Shown: positions 34,457-43,287 of the stretch, piece after piece
Position numbering within the stretch: the stretch's first letter is position 1
Layout: each line of letters opens with the position of its first letter
Assembly (NCBI GenBank): GCA_034421095.1
Contig: DAOUKR010000035.1
Span: 124,001-188,000, forward strand
Direction: 5' to 3'
DNA: 64,000 bases
Origin: JAGWBG01 sp034421095
GTDB taxonomy: Bacteria > Chloroflexota > Dehalococcoidia > Lucifugimonadales > JAGWBF01
The notes under the pieces: model-generated
Database searches by the model: none
The model's input: the letters and a program-made list of their open reading frames with translations, nothing else
What the model was told of the DNA's origin: nothing
Translations under genes and position numbers: made by a program

Positions 34457-36121
34457 ATGATGAAAATCCGCTATATCCCTGTTATGGCTATTGTTGTTGC
34501 ATCCCTGGCGTTAATCCTAGGGTTGGGGGCGTGTGGAAGCGATGAACCCGACCCCACCGCCACCATTGCGCCTACCCCGACGACGGCAGAACCCACGCCC
34601 GAGGCCACCGCCACGGGAATGATGGCGGAGCCCACACACCAGGCCACCGCCACGGGAATGATGGCAGAACCCACTCCCGAGGCCACCGCCACAGGAATGA
34701 TGGCAGAGCCCACTCCTCAGGCCACCGCCACAGGAATGATGGCAGAACCCACTCCCGAGGGGCCCACTCCAACGACCGGAGCGCCCGCTCCCACTCCCAC
34801 CGAAGCCAGCGTCTTTTCTCCCGAGAACGCGGTGATCCGGGCCCAATACGCGAGGGACCATGCCGGCGGCCCGGGAGCAATTTATGTGGGCGACCACACG
34901 CACCTAATCGGGCCGCCTCCCCATGAGGGCCTGATGTTCCAGGTGCCTGAAGCGTTGTATACACAAATGTCCACGCTTGCCCTGGTCGGCTCCCCGGAGT
35001 TGGGCATTCCAAGCCATATGTTCATCTACGACAGCTCCTACTATTCGGACTTGATACTGAAAGCCAACCTGACCAACCCCACCGAGTTGACCTCGTCCGG
35101 CGAGAGCATTGAAATTCAGCATACCTGCATAGACCGCAACCTGCCCACGTGCGTGCTGATTCAGTCCTACTGGGCACCCAACCTGGCAAAGCGCACCAAC
35201 GGCCAGGTCAATCTTTCCGTGGTTTCCTTCGTCGAGTTGGGGCTGTCCGGCCCGGAAACCCTGGACCAGGTGGCCAGCGGCACACTGGATATGGTGAACA
35301 TCTACACCGGCTACGTGGCCGGCGTGCTACCGCCCCTTGAGATACAGTCCCTTTGGGGTATGTCACCCGACTGGGAGTCCACCTACTCCATCCTGACCGA
35401 CCTATCCCCGGATATTGACCGAATGATACTCGAAGCCACCGGGGGCAGCCACGTGTTGAACCGGAACTGGTTCGCCGGCTCCGACCAGTGGTTCTTTGGA
35501 AACAAGCCGCTGGTGACTCTTGAGGACTTCCAGGATGTGAAGATTCGCTCCCACGGGGCCGCTATGTCCGACTTCATCACCGGCATGGGGGGAGAGCCGG
35601 TGTTCCTGGACGTGGCGGAAGTCTACACCGCTTTGGAGCGCGGCAACGTTGACGCTTCCGCCAACTCCGTCTTGCTGGCGGTGCCGGACCGGTTGTTTGA
35701 AGTGGCGGATTATATGTCCGGGCCGGTGATTGGCTTCGGCTACACCAACAACGTGATTAACAAGGACGTTTGGGACAGCATACCGGAGGACCTACAGCAG
35801 ATTATCATAGAAGAAGGAGCAAAGGCTGAGCTGGAAGCCCTGCGTCTGGCACCTTTCCAGAATATCGTCGCCGTCCAGCTTAACCAGCAGCTTGGCATAC
35901 AGTACGAGGTCTTTTCCGAAGAGATAATGAATCACATTCATACAGTGGTGATGCCGGAACACGTCATCCCAGGCTGGCTGCGACGCCTGGGATACCCCGG
36001 AAGAAATGAGGACGTTGTGGCTTTAGCCAACGAAAAAATAACTCCCTATCTGGGACTCGCCATCGCCGAGGACGGCTCCATAGAGCAAGTCCCGATTACC
36101 AAGGGTCCACGTGCCCAGTAA
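34457..36121 (+). CDS. TRAP transporter solute-binding lipoprotein (DctP-type)
   Basis: 554 residues. Signal and lipobox LGAC with Cys26, then a low-complexity linker to about residue 115 that contains four 13-residue repeats. From about 190 it matches TRAP DctP proteins: YWAPNLAKRTNGQVNLSVV, ETLDQVASGTLDMVNIYTGY, KIRSHGAAMSDFITGMGG, LERGNVDASANSV, and a typical C-terminus. It captures an organic acid or similar anion outside the cell and hands it to the Na-driven DctQ/DctM membrane pair encoded just after. Anchoring as a lipoprotein replaces the soluble form typical of Gram-negative systems. Confidence 0.92.
   Translation: MMKIRYIPVMAIVVASLALILGLGACGSDEPDPTATIAPTPTTAEPTPEATATGMMAEPTHQATATGMMAEPTPEATATGMMAEPTPQATATGMMAEPTPEGPTPTTGAPAPTPTEASVFSPENAVIRAQYARDHAGGPGAIYVGDHTHLIGPPPHEGLMFQVPEALYTQMSTLALVGSPELGIPSHMFIYDSSYYSDLILKANLTNPTELTSSGESIEIQHTCIDRNLPTCVLIQSYWAPNLAKRTNGQVNLSVVSFVELGLSGPETLDQVASGTLDMVNIYTGYVAGVLPPLEIQSLWGMSPDWESTYSILTDLSPDIDRMILEATGGSHVLNRNWFAGSDQWFFGNKPLVTLEDFQDVKIRSHGAAMSDFITGMGGEPVFLDVAEVYTALERGNVDASANSVLLAVPDRLFEVADYMSGPVIGFGYTNNVINKDVWDSIPEDLQQIIIEEGAKAELEALRLAPFQNIVAVQLNQQLGIQYEVFSEEIMNHIHTVVMPEHVIPGWLRRLGYPGRNEDVVALANEKITPYLGLAIAEDGSIEQVPITKGPRAQ
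34601..34756 (+). repeat. Four in-frame 39-base tandem repeats in the dctP linker
   Basis: Four units of 39 bases encode ATATGMMAEPT with varying Glu/Gln and Pro/His ends. Two-unit alternation (E then Q) indicates recent duplication of a 78-base pair. Such arrays change copy number easily and would vary linker length. Confidence 0.85.
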
Positions 36122-36293
36122 TATTCAGGAAGGCTCATGCCTAGGCGTTGTCAAGACCACCTAGTTCATTGGGCCGATGAACAAGAAAATTCATGGTTTG
36201 GCGATAAGGTTATGACCGCCTGAGCGGGTCCGCCTGCCTGTGTGACCGAGCAAAGACACCCCGGCGCTCCCACACTGCCCGGAGAGAGGCGCC

Positions 36294-36887
36294 ATGGATG
36301 CTGCAAGACCGTCGCCCTATACCGGGCGGAAAACACCGGCCCTGTACCTGCTGCTGGGCTTTCGCAAGGTGGCCCAGAAGGCCGACAGACTGTATTTCAT
36401 ACTCGGTTACATCTGCGGCCTTGAGTTGCTGCTCCTGGGGTTCTTCATTACCTACCAGGTAATAGCCAAGACCCTGGGCTGGCCCCGTGCCCAGGGCACC
36501 GACGCTATGAGCGGTTACGTCCTGGCTATGGCCGCCACCTGGGCCCTCTCCTACTCGCTGCGGTCCGATGCACACGTGCGAATTGACGTGCTGCTGCCCC
36601 ACATGAGTCCCAGAATCAGGGCAGTTGCAGACTGGCTCGCCCTCCTCGCGGTAGCTTTCTTCGGTTACGTCACAGCCTGGAAGATGTGGGAGAACGTCAT
36701 CAGCGACTATGAGAGGGGGGTAATCACCACCACTTACCCGCTGACACCCCTGTTCATCCCTAAAACCGTGGTGGCCATCGGGTTTACTCTGCTGGTAATC
36801 ACAGCCGCGCAGATGATGTTGTCAATGATAGCCGAGAGATGGCTGCCCCGCATCCACAAGGCAATGGGTGGAGACGAGATTCAATGA
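36294..36887 (+). CDS. TRAP transporter small permease (DctQ-type)
   Basis: 197 residues with four hydrophobic segments (about 38-60, 77-95, 108-128, 150-175) and the DctQ-like tail. It sits between the binding protein and the large permease, as in standard TRAP operons. A polar, Arg-rich N-terminus (about 1-35) is longer than usual. GGAGAG lies just before the ATG. Confidence 0.85.
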   Translation: MDAARPSPYTGRKTPALYLLLGFRKVAQKADRLYFILGYICGLELLLLGFFITYQVIAKTLGWPRAQGTDAMSGYVLAMAATWALSYSLRSDAHVRIDVLLPHMSPRIRAVADWLALLAVAFFGYVTAWKMWENVISDYERGVITTTYPLTPLFIPKTVVAIGFTLLVITAAQMMLSMIAERWLPRIHKAMGGDEIQ

Positions 36888-36952
36888 CTGGCAACCGGCG
36901 GAGAACATCATCCTTGGCCGGGGACGTCCGCACCGTGTTGAGGGGTTGAACG

Positions 36953-38446
36953 GTGGTCTTTGGGGTTGCATTCGGTTTACTGGGGGCCTTCTTCCTGGCT
37001 GGCATGTACGTTGCAGCTGCCCTGGGATGTTTGTCCCTGATTGTCATGTTCTTCTTCTCCGACAAGCCCTTGTGGAACATCATGTCCAGCCAGGCCTGGG
37101 GGGTGAATACCAACTTCATTCTGGTAGCAGTGCCGTTGTTCGTGCTGATGGGCGAACTGATGAACCGCTCGGGCATTGGGGAACGGATGTACGGTGTCAT
37201 TTCCCGATGGATATGGTTCCTCCCGGGCGGCTTGATTCACACCAACGTTGTGGCTTGCGCCATCTTCTCCGCCTGCTCCGGCTCCAGCGTAGCCACGTCG
37301 GCCACCATAAGCCGGGCTTCGCTGCCCTCCTTCAGGCGACGGAACTATTCGGAGCGCATGGTGATGGGGTCCTTGGCCGCCGGAGGCACACTGGGCATCC
37401 TGATTCCGCCCAGCATCAGCCTGATTATCTACGGCGTGATGGTGGACGAGTCCATTGGGCGCCTCTACATGGCCGGGTTTATACCGGGCATCATGCTGGC
37501 CCTGTCCTTCATGGTGATGATTGCGGTACTGGCAATGGTCTGGCGGGGGATGGCCCCCCGGGAGCATGGCGACAGCTTTGCCACCTGGGAGGGTTGGCGG
37601 ATAAGGTTGCTGGGCAGCTTTCAGTTTCTACCCGTAGTAGCCTTGATTTTCATCGTGCTGGGAGTCATCTACGCAGGTATCGCCACACCCAGCGAAGCGG
37701 CGGCCTTCGGCGTGTCCGGTGCCTTCATTCTGGCCATCCTGCTGAACTCGGATGAAATAATAACGCCCCTGCTGGGGGGCTTGCTCAGGCGTACCGGTCT
37801 GATTGTCCTCTTCACCCGTAGCACACGAGAAACCCTGCGTTCAGCACGGATGCCTTCCGGTGAGGCGGTCAGAGCCGTAGTCCGGCGCAATCTCCTAATC
37901 GTCCAGGAGTCATTCGTATCCACGGCGCGCACCACAGGGATGATTTTCCTGATTCTGCTGGCGGCACTCACGTTGAGTTTCGCATTTGCCCGTCTGGGCA
38001 TTTCCCAGGAGGCAGCCGAGTTCATTATCAGCCTGGCCCTGAACGAGTGGCAGCTGGTCCTGGTCCTGGTGCTGTTCTATCTTGTCCTTGGCACGTTCAT
38101 GGAAAGCTTTGCCATGATGGTCACCACCGTGCCCATCCTGCTTCCGGCGTTGCAACAGGCGGGCGTTGACCTTATCTGGTTCGGTGTTATCGTGGTGCTC
38201 CTGGTGGAAGCTGCCCTCATTAGCCCGCCCGAGGGAATCAACCTGTACGTATTGCACGGTGTTCGTCAGGACATGGACCGGGAACAGGCGACGGAGGCCG
38301 GACAGGCAGTGCGCCAGAGCACCATCAAGGACGTATGGATAGGGGTGCTGCCCTTCATGGCCTGTGTGGCTATTATCATCGGGCTGGTGCTGGCGGTCCC
38401 TCAGATTGCCCTCTGGTTGCCGGATGTCGCCTACGGCGCAAGGTAA
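36953..38446 (+). CDS. TRAP transporter large permease (DctM-type)
   Basis: 497 residues from GTG 36953 with about 12-13 hydrophobic segments. Family landmarks: VAVPLFVLMGELMNRSGIG, ACSGSSVATSATISRASLPS, GGTLGILIPPSISLIIYG, YAGIATPSEAAAFGV. It couples Na-driven transport to the DctP/DctQ partners. A stretch of about 60 polar residues (roughly 265-330) between two membrane blocks is unusual for DctM and may be a cytosolic insert. It follows dctQ after 65 bases. Confidence 0.92.
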   Translation: MVFGVAFGLLGAFFLAGMYVAAALGCLSLIVMFFFSDKPLWNIMSSQAWGVNTNFILVAVPLFVLMGELMNRSGIGERMYGVISRWIWFLPGGLIHTNVVACAIFSACSGSSVATSATISRASLPSFRRRNYSERMVMGSLAAGGTLGILIPPSISLIIYGVMVDESIGRLYMAGFIPGIMLALSFMVMIAVLAMVWRGMAPREHGDSFATWEGWRIRLLGSFQFLPVVALIFIVLGVIYAGIATPSEAAAFGVSGAFILAILLNSDEIITPLLGGLLRRTGLIVLFTRSTRETLRSARMPSGEAVRAVVRRNLLIVQESFVSTARTTGMIFLILLAALTLSFAFARLGISQEAAEFIISLALNEWQLVLVLVLFYLVLGTFMESFAMMVTTVPILLPALQQAGVDLIWFGVIVVLLVEAALISPPEGINLYVLHGVRQDMDREQATEAGQAVRQSTIKDVWIGVLPFMACVAIIIGLVLAVPQIALWLPDVAYGAR

Positions 38447-38535
38447 GGCCTATCCATTGGGCAAGCAGCCTGCAAGAGCGGCGAGGCAGGCTTGCCGAGG
38501 GCTTCGTGTCCACGGTTTATGACCCCGCATACGGT

Positions 38536-39363
38536 TCAGGGTTGGGGCTTGCTGGCGACGACTTCGCCAAAGGCAAAGGCCCCGCAGGCCCCGGGGTGGT
38601 CCTTCCACTGGTCTATGAACCCTCGCACCTCATCGAACTTTTCCTGGGTCGCCAATCCGTACTTGATGGCCGCGGCCATGACCTCCGGCAAGAATAGCCA
38701 GTCAACTATAAAGGCATGAAGGAAAGCGACATCTTCGGCTGTGCCGAAGAATTCGAAGGAGCCGCCCGCCCGAATATCCGAGAAACCCGCTTCTAGGAAT
38801 ATGTTCTTCATCTCTTTCCCCATCTTGGGGTGACCACCATTGGCCGCGAGAAGATTTGCGAACATTTGCCATCCTTCGTCAATGACCTCGCCGCCCGGCT
38901 CCAGGAAGGAGGACTGTACAATCATTTCACGGCTGGCGACGATGCCGCCGGGTCTCAGGACCCGTTTCACTTCAGCCAGCGCCGCCCGGGTGTCCGGGAT
39001 GTGCATGAGAACGGCGTGACAGTGGGCGACGTCGAAAGAGTTGTCCTCAAAGGGGAGCTCAAGCACGGAACCGACGTGAAAAGAGGCGTTGGCGTGTCCT
39101 CCGGCCTCGGCAGCGGACCGGGCCAGGCCAATCTGTGACTCCTCCATGTCAACACCGTGCACCTCGCCGGGTTCCACGGCCTTGGCAAGACCGACAGTGA
39201 TGGTCCCAGGGCCGCAGCCGAAGTCGAGCAGGCGCAGGCCCGGCTTGAGGTATGGAAGCAGGTGTTTGGCGTGGGTCTCGGCGCTGCGTCTGTTGAGAAG
39301 CTGTCGAAACTCTTCGCTGTATCCCATAGTGTAGTCATGTGTCGCCGATGCCTGGTCAGCCAT
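38536..39363 (-). CDS. Class I SAM-dependent methyltransferase
   Basis: About 275 residues from ATG 39363, with AGGAG upstream (GTG two codons earlier is in frame). The Rossmann methyltransferase core includes motif I LLDFGCGPG, the acidic loop GVDMEESQ, DNSFDVAHCHAVLMHIPD and LRPGGIVASRE. Typical of UbiE/Methyltransf_11-type small-molecule methyltransferases. The substrate is unknown. Monocistronic, convergent with dctM and divergent from the GH15 gene. Confidence 0.88.
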   Translation of the reverse strand: MADQASATHDYTMGYSEEFRQLLNRRSAETHAKHLLPYLKPGLRLLDFGCGPGTITVGLAKAVEPGEVHGVDMEESQIGLARSAAEAGGHANASFHVGSVLELPFEDNSFDVAHCHAVLMHIPDTRAALAEVKRVLRPGGIVASREMIVQSSFLEPGGEVIDEGWQMFANLLAANGGHPKMGKEMKNIFLEAGFSDIRAGGSFEFFGTAEDVAFLHAFIVDWLFLPEVMAAAIKYGLATQEKFDEVRGFIDQWKDHPGACGAFAFGEVVASKPQP

Positions 39364-39476
39364 TGTCACGTACTCCTTTTCCCTTGTTGGCGTCCATTAC
39401 CATCGGGCCTGCATGGTAGATGGAGCAGTGTCAGTCTACTTTTGATTATAGATAATTCCATGGCAGAAAAGCAATT

Positions 39477-39505
39477 TTGATGCTCGCGCTTCCTCGTTGT
39501 ATACT
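39477..39505 (+). promoter_or_regulatory. Predicted promoter of the GH15 gene
   Basis: TTGATG (39477-39482), 17 bases, TATACT (39500-39505). The start point would be near 39512, about 54 bases before the TTG start. Confidence 0.6.
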
Positions 39506-39565
39506 GCCATACTTTAGTGATATACTCCCTTTCATCCGGCAAATACACTGCTATCTGTATTAACC

Positions 39566-41407
39566 TTGTATCGCTACGGACTGATAGGCGACATGGCCTC
39601 AGCAGCGCTCGTCGGAACCGACGGCTCTGTGGACTGGTGCTGCTTTCCGCGCTTCGACTCTCTCAGCGTCTTCGCTGCCATCCTCGACTCGGAGGTAGGT
39701 GGACACTTCCGGATTAGCCCGGCCAGTCCCGGCTTCGACACACGGCAGGAGTACCTTCAAGACACCAACATTCTCCGTACCACCTTCACCACACCCACGG
39801 GCGTGGTCTCCATCACTGATTTTATGCCCGCTGCTGATGATGACGACGACAACCCGGATACACCGCCAAACGCCCTTCACGAAATCCATCGCATCGTTAC
39901 CTGCTCCTCCGGGAAGGTTGACATGTGCTGCGATTTCCAGCCCAGACACGATTATGCCCGTGTAGTCCCCCGCTTTAGCCCCATGCGCGGCAGTTCCGAC
40001 GGCTGCGCCGTTCAAGTCCGTGGAGGCCGCCAGACCTTGAATCTCCTGGCAAGCATTCCTATCCCCCTTGATGACCGCGGCGCCACCTGGTCATTTACCC
40101 TCGCGGAAGGACAGACGGCAACCTTCGTCCTGGCATACGGCCACGGCCACCCTGCCAGAGTCGAACGGCTCCTCACTGATGAGAAGCTGGACTATACGCG
40201 GCGCTACTGGCAGGGACTGGTGGCGCGGATGAACTACAGCGGACTCTGGAGAGAAGCCGTCGTCCGCTCCTTCCTGGCCCTTCATCTTATGATGTACCGG
40301 AACACAGGAGCTATAGTCGCCGCACCGACGACCAGCCTGCCAGAGACCATGGGAGGCTCAAGGAACTGGGACTATCGCTTCTCATGGCTACGAGATGCCA
40401 GCTTCACCGTAGATGTTCTCTATCGCCTGGGCGATGTTTACGGGGCCGACCGGTATATGCACTGGCTGTTGGAACAATGCCAGCTAGGCCGCCGTAAGAC
40501 CCGGATTGTTTACGGTATCAGCCCCAGTTCATCCCTCCGAGAGTACACACTTGACCATCTTAAGGGATATGAGGGGTCCCGACCCGTTCGCATTGGCAAC
40601 GCCGCCGTGCGGCATCTTCAGCTTGACGTTTTTGGGGAGGTTATCATCTCCATTCACTCACTTCTCATGCTCCATGGAGAGATACCGGAGGAAGCCTGGG
40701 TCCTGGTCCAAAGCCTGGCCGAAACTGTAATGGCTAATTGGCGGCGAAAGGACCGTGGCGTTTGGGAAGTGCGCGGCGAACAGCAGCACTTCGTGTATTC
40801 CAAGGTGATGTGCTGGGCTGCCCTCGACCGTGCCGCCTACATTGCCGCTACCAGGGGGCACCAGCAATTGTACCACCGCTGGTCCCTGGCCGCTCACAAC
40901 ATCAAGTCCGAAATCCTCCATTTGGGTTGGAGCCCGGCCAAGCAGGCGTTCCGACAGCGATATGGGAACGACGCTCTGGATGCTTCGAATCTGGCCATAC
41001 CTTTTCTGGGACTGCTCCCACGCGACGATCCCCGCTTTCGGCAAAACGTGGATGCCATCGAACGAGAGCTGACCGACGGCCCGGTGGTCTGGCGGTATCT
41101 CCCGGAAGAAACGGACGACGGGCTGGGAGGTCAGCCGGAGGGCGCTTTCACCCTGCTAAGCTTCTGGCTAATTGGCAACCTCATATACACAGGTCAGACC
41201 GACCGAGGGTTCGACTACTTCCATGAGGTGATCACGAAACATTCCAATCACCTGGGCCTCTTCGCTGAAATGTTCGATACGGGCTCCAATCGTCAGCTGG
41301 GTAACTTCCCCCAAGCCTACTCTCACATTGGCTTGATTCACACTGCGCTGAACCTCTCCGGCTTCATCGCCGATACTCCCACGAGGCTCGCCAACCGCGC
41401 CCGCTAG
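39566..41407 (+). CDS. Glycoside hydrolase family 15 (glucoamylase/trehalase-type)
   Basis: 613 residues from a TTG; the frame has no ATG upstream, and the family start (GLIGDMASAALVGTDGSVDWCCFPRFDS) begins four residues in. N-terminal beta domain (about 1-210), then an alpha/alpha barrel: GGSRNWDYRFSWLRDASF, GGQPEGAFTLLSFW, TGSNRQLGNFPQAYSH. No signal peptide, so cytosolic. Such enzymes release glucose from alpha-glucans or cleave trehalose; family membership alone does not decide between them. Confidence 0.9.
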   Translation: MYRYGLIGDMASAALVGTDGSVDWCCFPRFDSLSVFAAILDSEVGGHFRISPASPGFDTRQEYLQDTNILRTTFTTPTGVVSITDFMPAADDDDDNPDTPPNALHEIHRIVTCSSGKVDMCCDFQPRHDYARVVPRFSPMRGSSDGCAVQVRGGRQTLNLLASIPIPLDDRGATWSFTLAEGQTATFVLAYGHGHPARVERLLTDEKLDYTRRYWQGLVARMNYSGLWREAVVRSFLALHLMMYRNTGAIVAAPTTSLPETMGGSRNWDYRFSWLRDASFTVDVLYRLGDVYGADRYMHWLLEQCQLGRRKTRIVYGISPSSSLREYTLDHLKGYEGSRPVRIGNAAVRHLQLDVFGEVIISIHSLLMLHGEIPEEAWVLVQSLAETVMANWRRKDRGVWEVRGEQQHFVYSKVMCWAALDRAAYIAATRGHQQLYHRWSLAAHNIKSEILHLGWSPAKQAFRQRYGNDALDASNLAIPFLGLLPRDDPRFRQNVDAIERELTDGPVVWRYLPEETDDGLGGQPEGAFTLLSFWLIGNLIYTGQTDRGFDYFHEVITKHSNHLGLFAEMFDTGSNRQLGNFPQAYSHIGLIHTALNLSGFIADTPTRLANRAR

Positions 41408-41483
41408 ATACGGTTGGCGAGGCCTTCACCATAGAGTGGGAAATATGTAAGCCGGCCGGGATCGCGTTGGGGGGGCAGTTGGG

Positions 41484-42290
41484 TCAAGAAATAACGACGA
41501 CGTTTCCTCTCATCACCTCTGCGTGGGCGCTGCAATGATAGCTCCACTCTCCTGGTTCATCGAAGGTATAGCTGAACGTGTCGCCAGTCTCCATTCCGGC
41601 AGAGTTGAGTTCCGGCAGAACGTTATGACTGGGATGGGGGTCCGAGTTTATAAAGTGTTCGACGGGGTCGTCATTTACCCAGGTCACCATTGTGCCGCTC
41701 GAAATGATGACCTTGGCTTGGGTGAACTGAATGTTCTTCAGGTCAATGGTGACCGCTTGCTCTCCGGTCATGTCTATATACGTGCCAGTCTCGGAGTCAA
41801 CGATGAAGCCGAACTGTCCATCGTGGCATGAGGCGTCAGGCCAGCAGGCGCTGTATTGCACGGTGTATATACCATCGCCTGAGTCGCTTCCCAGAGTCGC
41901 CCTCATGGTCAGCTCGTTGTCATCAATGGTTGTGGCACCGGTGTCCACCGGCTGGCCGTCTCTGGTCACTATGATGTCGGAGTTTTCATGCAGGTTGAAG
42001 TTGAAGTTGATGACAATGATCTCGGGTGCTTGCATGAAGGTCTGGCCGTGCTCAGGGGAAGAATTAACGTAGTGGGGAGCGATTAGAAAGTTTGGCAGGT
42101 CCTTCTCCATCATGGCATCATCACCGTCTTCGCCGGAGGCCATGCCGGCATCCTGAGTTGCTGGGGGAGCCGTTGGCTCCTGAGTCGGGGTCGGGGTGGG
42201 CTCGTCTCCGGCGCAAGCTGCCAGGAGTGCTGCCAGCGCGATCACTGCTAGCAGAAGGATGCTGGAAGATACTAACCTTCGGGTTGGCAT
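41484..42290 (-). CDS. Lipoprotein with CopC-like and cupredoxin domains
   Basis: 268 residues from ATG 42290, which has GGAGGAG upstream and is followed at once by a signal peptide; the longer frame adds 14 Arg-rich residues. Lipobox AAC with Cys26. Residues about 65-160 resemble CopC (NSSPEHGQTF, PEIIVINF, HDGQFGFIVD). Residues about 165-268 are a cupredoxin with type-1 copper ligands plausible at H202, C253, H256 and M260 (EHFINSDPHPSHN, YHCSAHAEVM). It would bind copper outside the membrane. The CopC ligands look incomplete. Divergent from a two-component system, which might respond to copper or redox state (inference). Confidence 0.82.
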   Translation of the reverse strand: MPTRRLVSSSILLLAVIALAALLAACAGDEPTPTPTQEPTAPPATQDAGMASGEDGDDAMMEKDLPNFLIAPHYVNSSPEHGQTFMQAPEIIVINFNFNLHENSDIIVTRDGQPVDTGATTIDDNELTMRATLGSDSGDGIYTVQYSACWPDASCHDGQFGFIVDSETGTYIDMTGEQAVTIDLKNIQFTQAKVIISSGTMVTWVNDDPVEHFINSDPHPSHNVLPELNSAGMETGDTFSYTFDEPGEWSYHCSAHAEVMRGNVVVIS

Positions 42291-42525
42291 GGGAGGTCTC
42301 CTCCTTCGAAATTGGGATGTTCGTCGCATCATAGCATATCATAGCTGCCACATCTTGCAGGGACATTGAGAATATTAAGAATCCCTAACAGAAGTCATAT
42401 TTGCCCCGCTGGGATGACCTTGGCCTGTGGGGGAAGCGGGCCAGACGCGAAATCCGGAATAGTTAAGGAATCCTTAAGGTTCTTTATCGGGAAGCAAGTT
42501 TTTATTGGTAGCATGGTTCGTGGCA

Positions 42526-42580
42526 GATTCCAATTGGTGTATAGTATTACTGTAGCATTGCTTACGAGGATATTGGAATC
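42526..42580. promoter_or_regulatory. Inverted repeat upstream of the response regulator gene
   Basis: 9-base perfect arms GATTCCAAT (42526-42534) and ATTGGAATC (42572-42580) with a 37-base gap containing a TATAGT (42540-42545). It lies within 75 bases of the response regulator start and could be a repressor or activator pair site. Confidence 0.35.
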
Positions 42581-42600
42581 CGATACGGACGGAGGGGGCG

Positions 42601-43287
42601 ATGGCCCAGAGAGTCTTGGTGGTCGACGACGAGAGAACCGTCACCGAGGTGGTGGAGCGCTACTTGCGTCTCGAGGGGTACGACGTGGCTATCGCCGGTG
42701 ACGGAGAAGAGGCGCTGCGGCTGGCCCGGGAGTGGGACCCCGACCTCGTGGTGTTGGACTTGATGCTGCCTCTGGTGGATGGGCTGGAGGTCTGCAGGCG
42801 CCTACACAGGGATACCCAGCTCCCCATCATCATGTTGACTGCCAGGGGTGAGGAGACCGACCGGGTAGTAGGGTTGGAGATAGGGGCCGACGACTATGTG
42901 GTGAAGCCATTCAGCCCTCGAGAGTTGGTTGCCAGGGTCAAGTCGGTGCTGCGCCGGGTCGTATCAGGACCGGCCCAGGTCACGGGTGCGCCCCTGCGTT
43001 TCGAGGGCATCACCATCAATCCCCAGACACGAGGCGTGACCGTGGACGGCATGGAGGTCCATCTAACGGCGAAGGAGTTCGACCTGCTGCTGTTCATGGC
43101 GACCTACAAAGGGCAGGTGTTTACCCGGTCCCAGCTCATGGATCGGGTATGGGACTACACCTACGCCGCTGATGCCAGCACTGTCACCGTCCACGTGAGA
43201 CGGCTACGGGAGAAGATAGAGACGGACCCCATACGGCCACGGTTCATCAAGACTGTGTGGGGAGTAGGCTACAAATTCGATGAGTAG
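42601..43287 (+). CDS. OmpR/PhoB-family response regulator
   Basis: 228 residues. Receiver domain (about 1-115) with the phospho-acceptor Asp in DLVVLDLML, the conserved Thr in MLTARG and Lys in DDYVVKPF. Winged-helix DNA-binding domain (about 130-225) ends in RRLREKIETDP...WGVGYKF. AGGGGG precedes the ATG. It overlaps the histidine kinase gene by 8 bases, so the two form one signalling unit. Confidence 0.95.
   Translation: MAQRVLVVDDERTVTEVVERYLRLEGYDVAIAGDGEEALRLAREWDPDLVVLDLMLPLVDGLEVCRRLHRDTQLPIIMLTARGEETDRVVGLEIGADDYVVKPFSPRELVARVKSVLRRVVSGPAQVTGAPLRFEGITINPQTRGVTVDGMEVHLTAKEFDLLLFMATYKGQVFTRSQLMDRVWDYTYAADASTVTVHVRRLREKIETDPIRPRFIKTVWGVGYKFDE

Noticed and set aside
34601..34756. Tandem repeats considered as a CRISPR array
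   Set aside because: Units are contiguous with no unique spacers, and the sequence is in frame inside a lipoprotein linker.
41484..42290. Blue copper protein of the plastocyanin type only
   Set aside because: The preceding 100 residues fit CopC better than linker, so a two-domain call is given instead.
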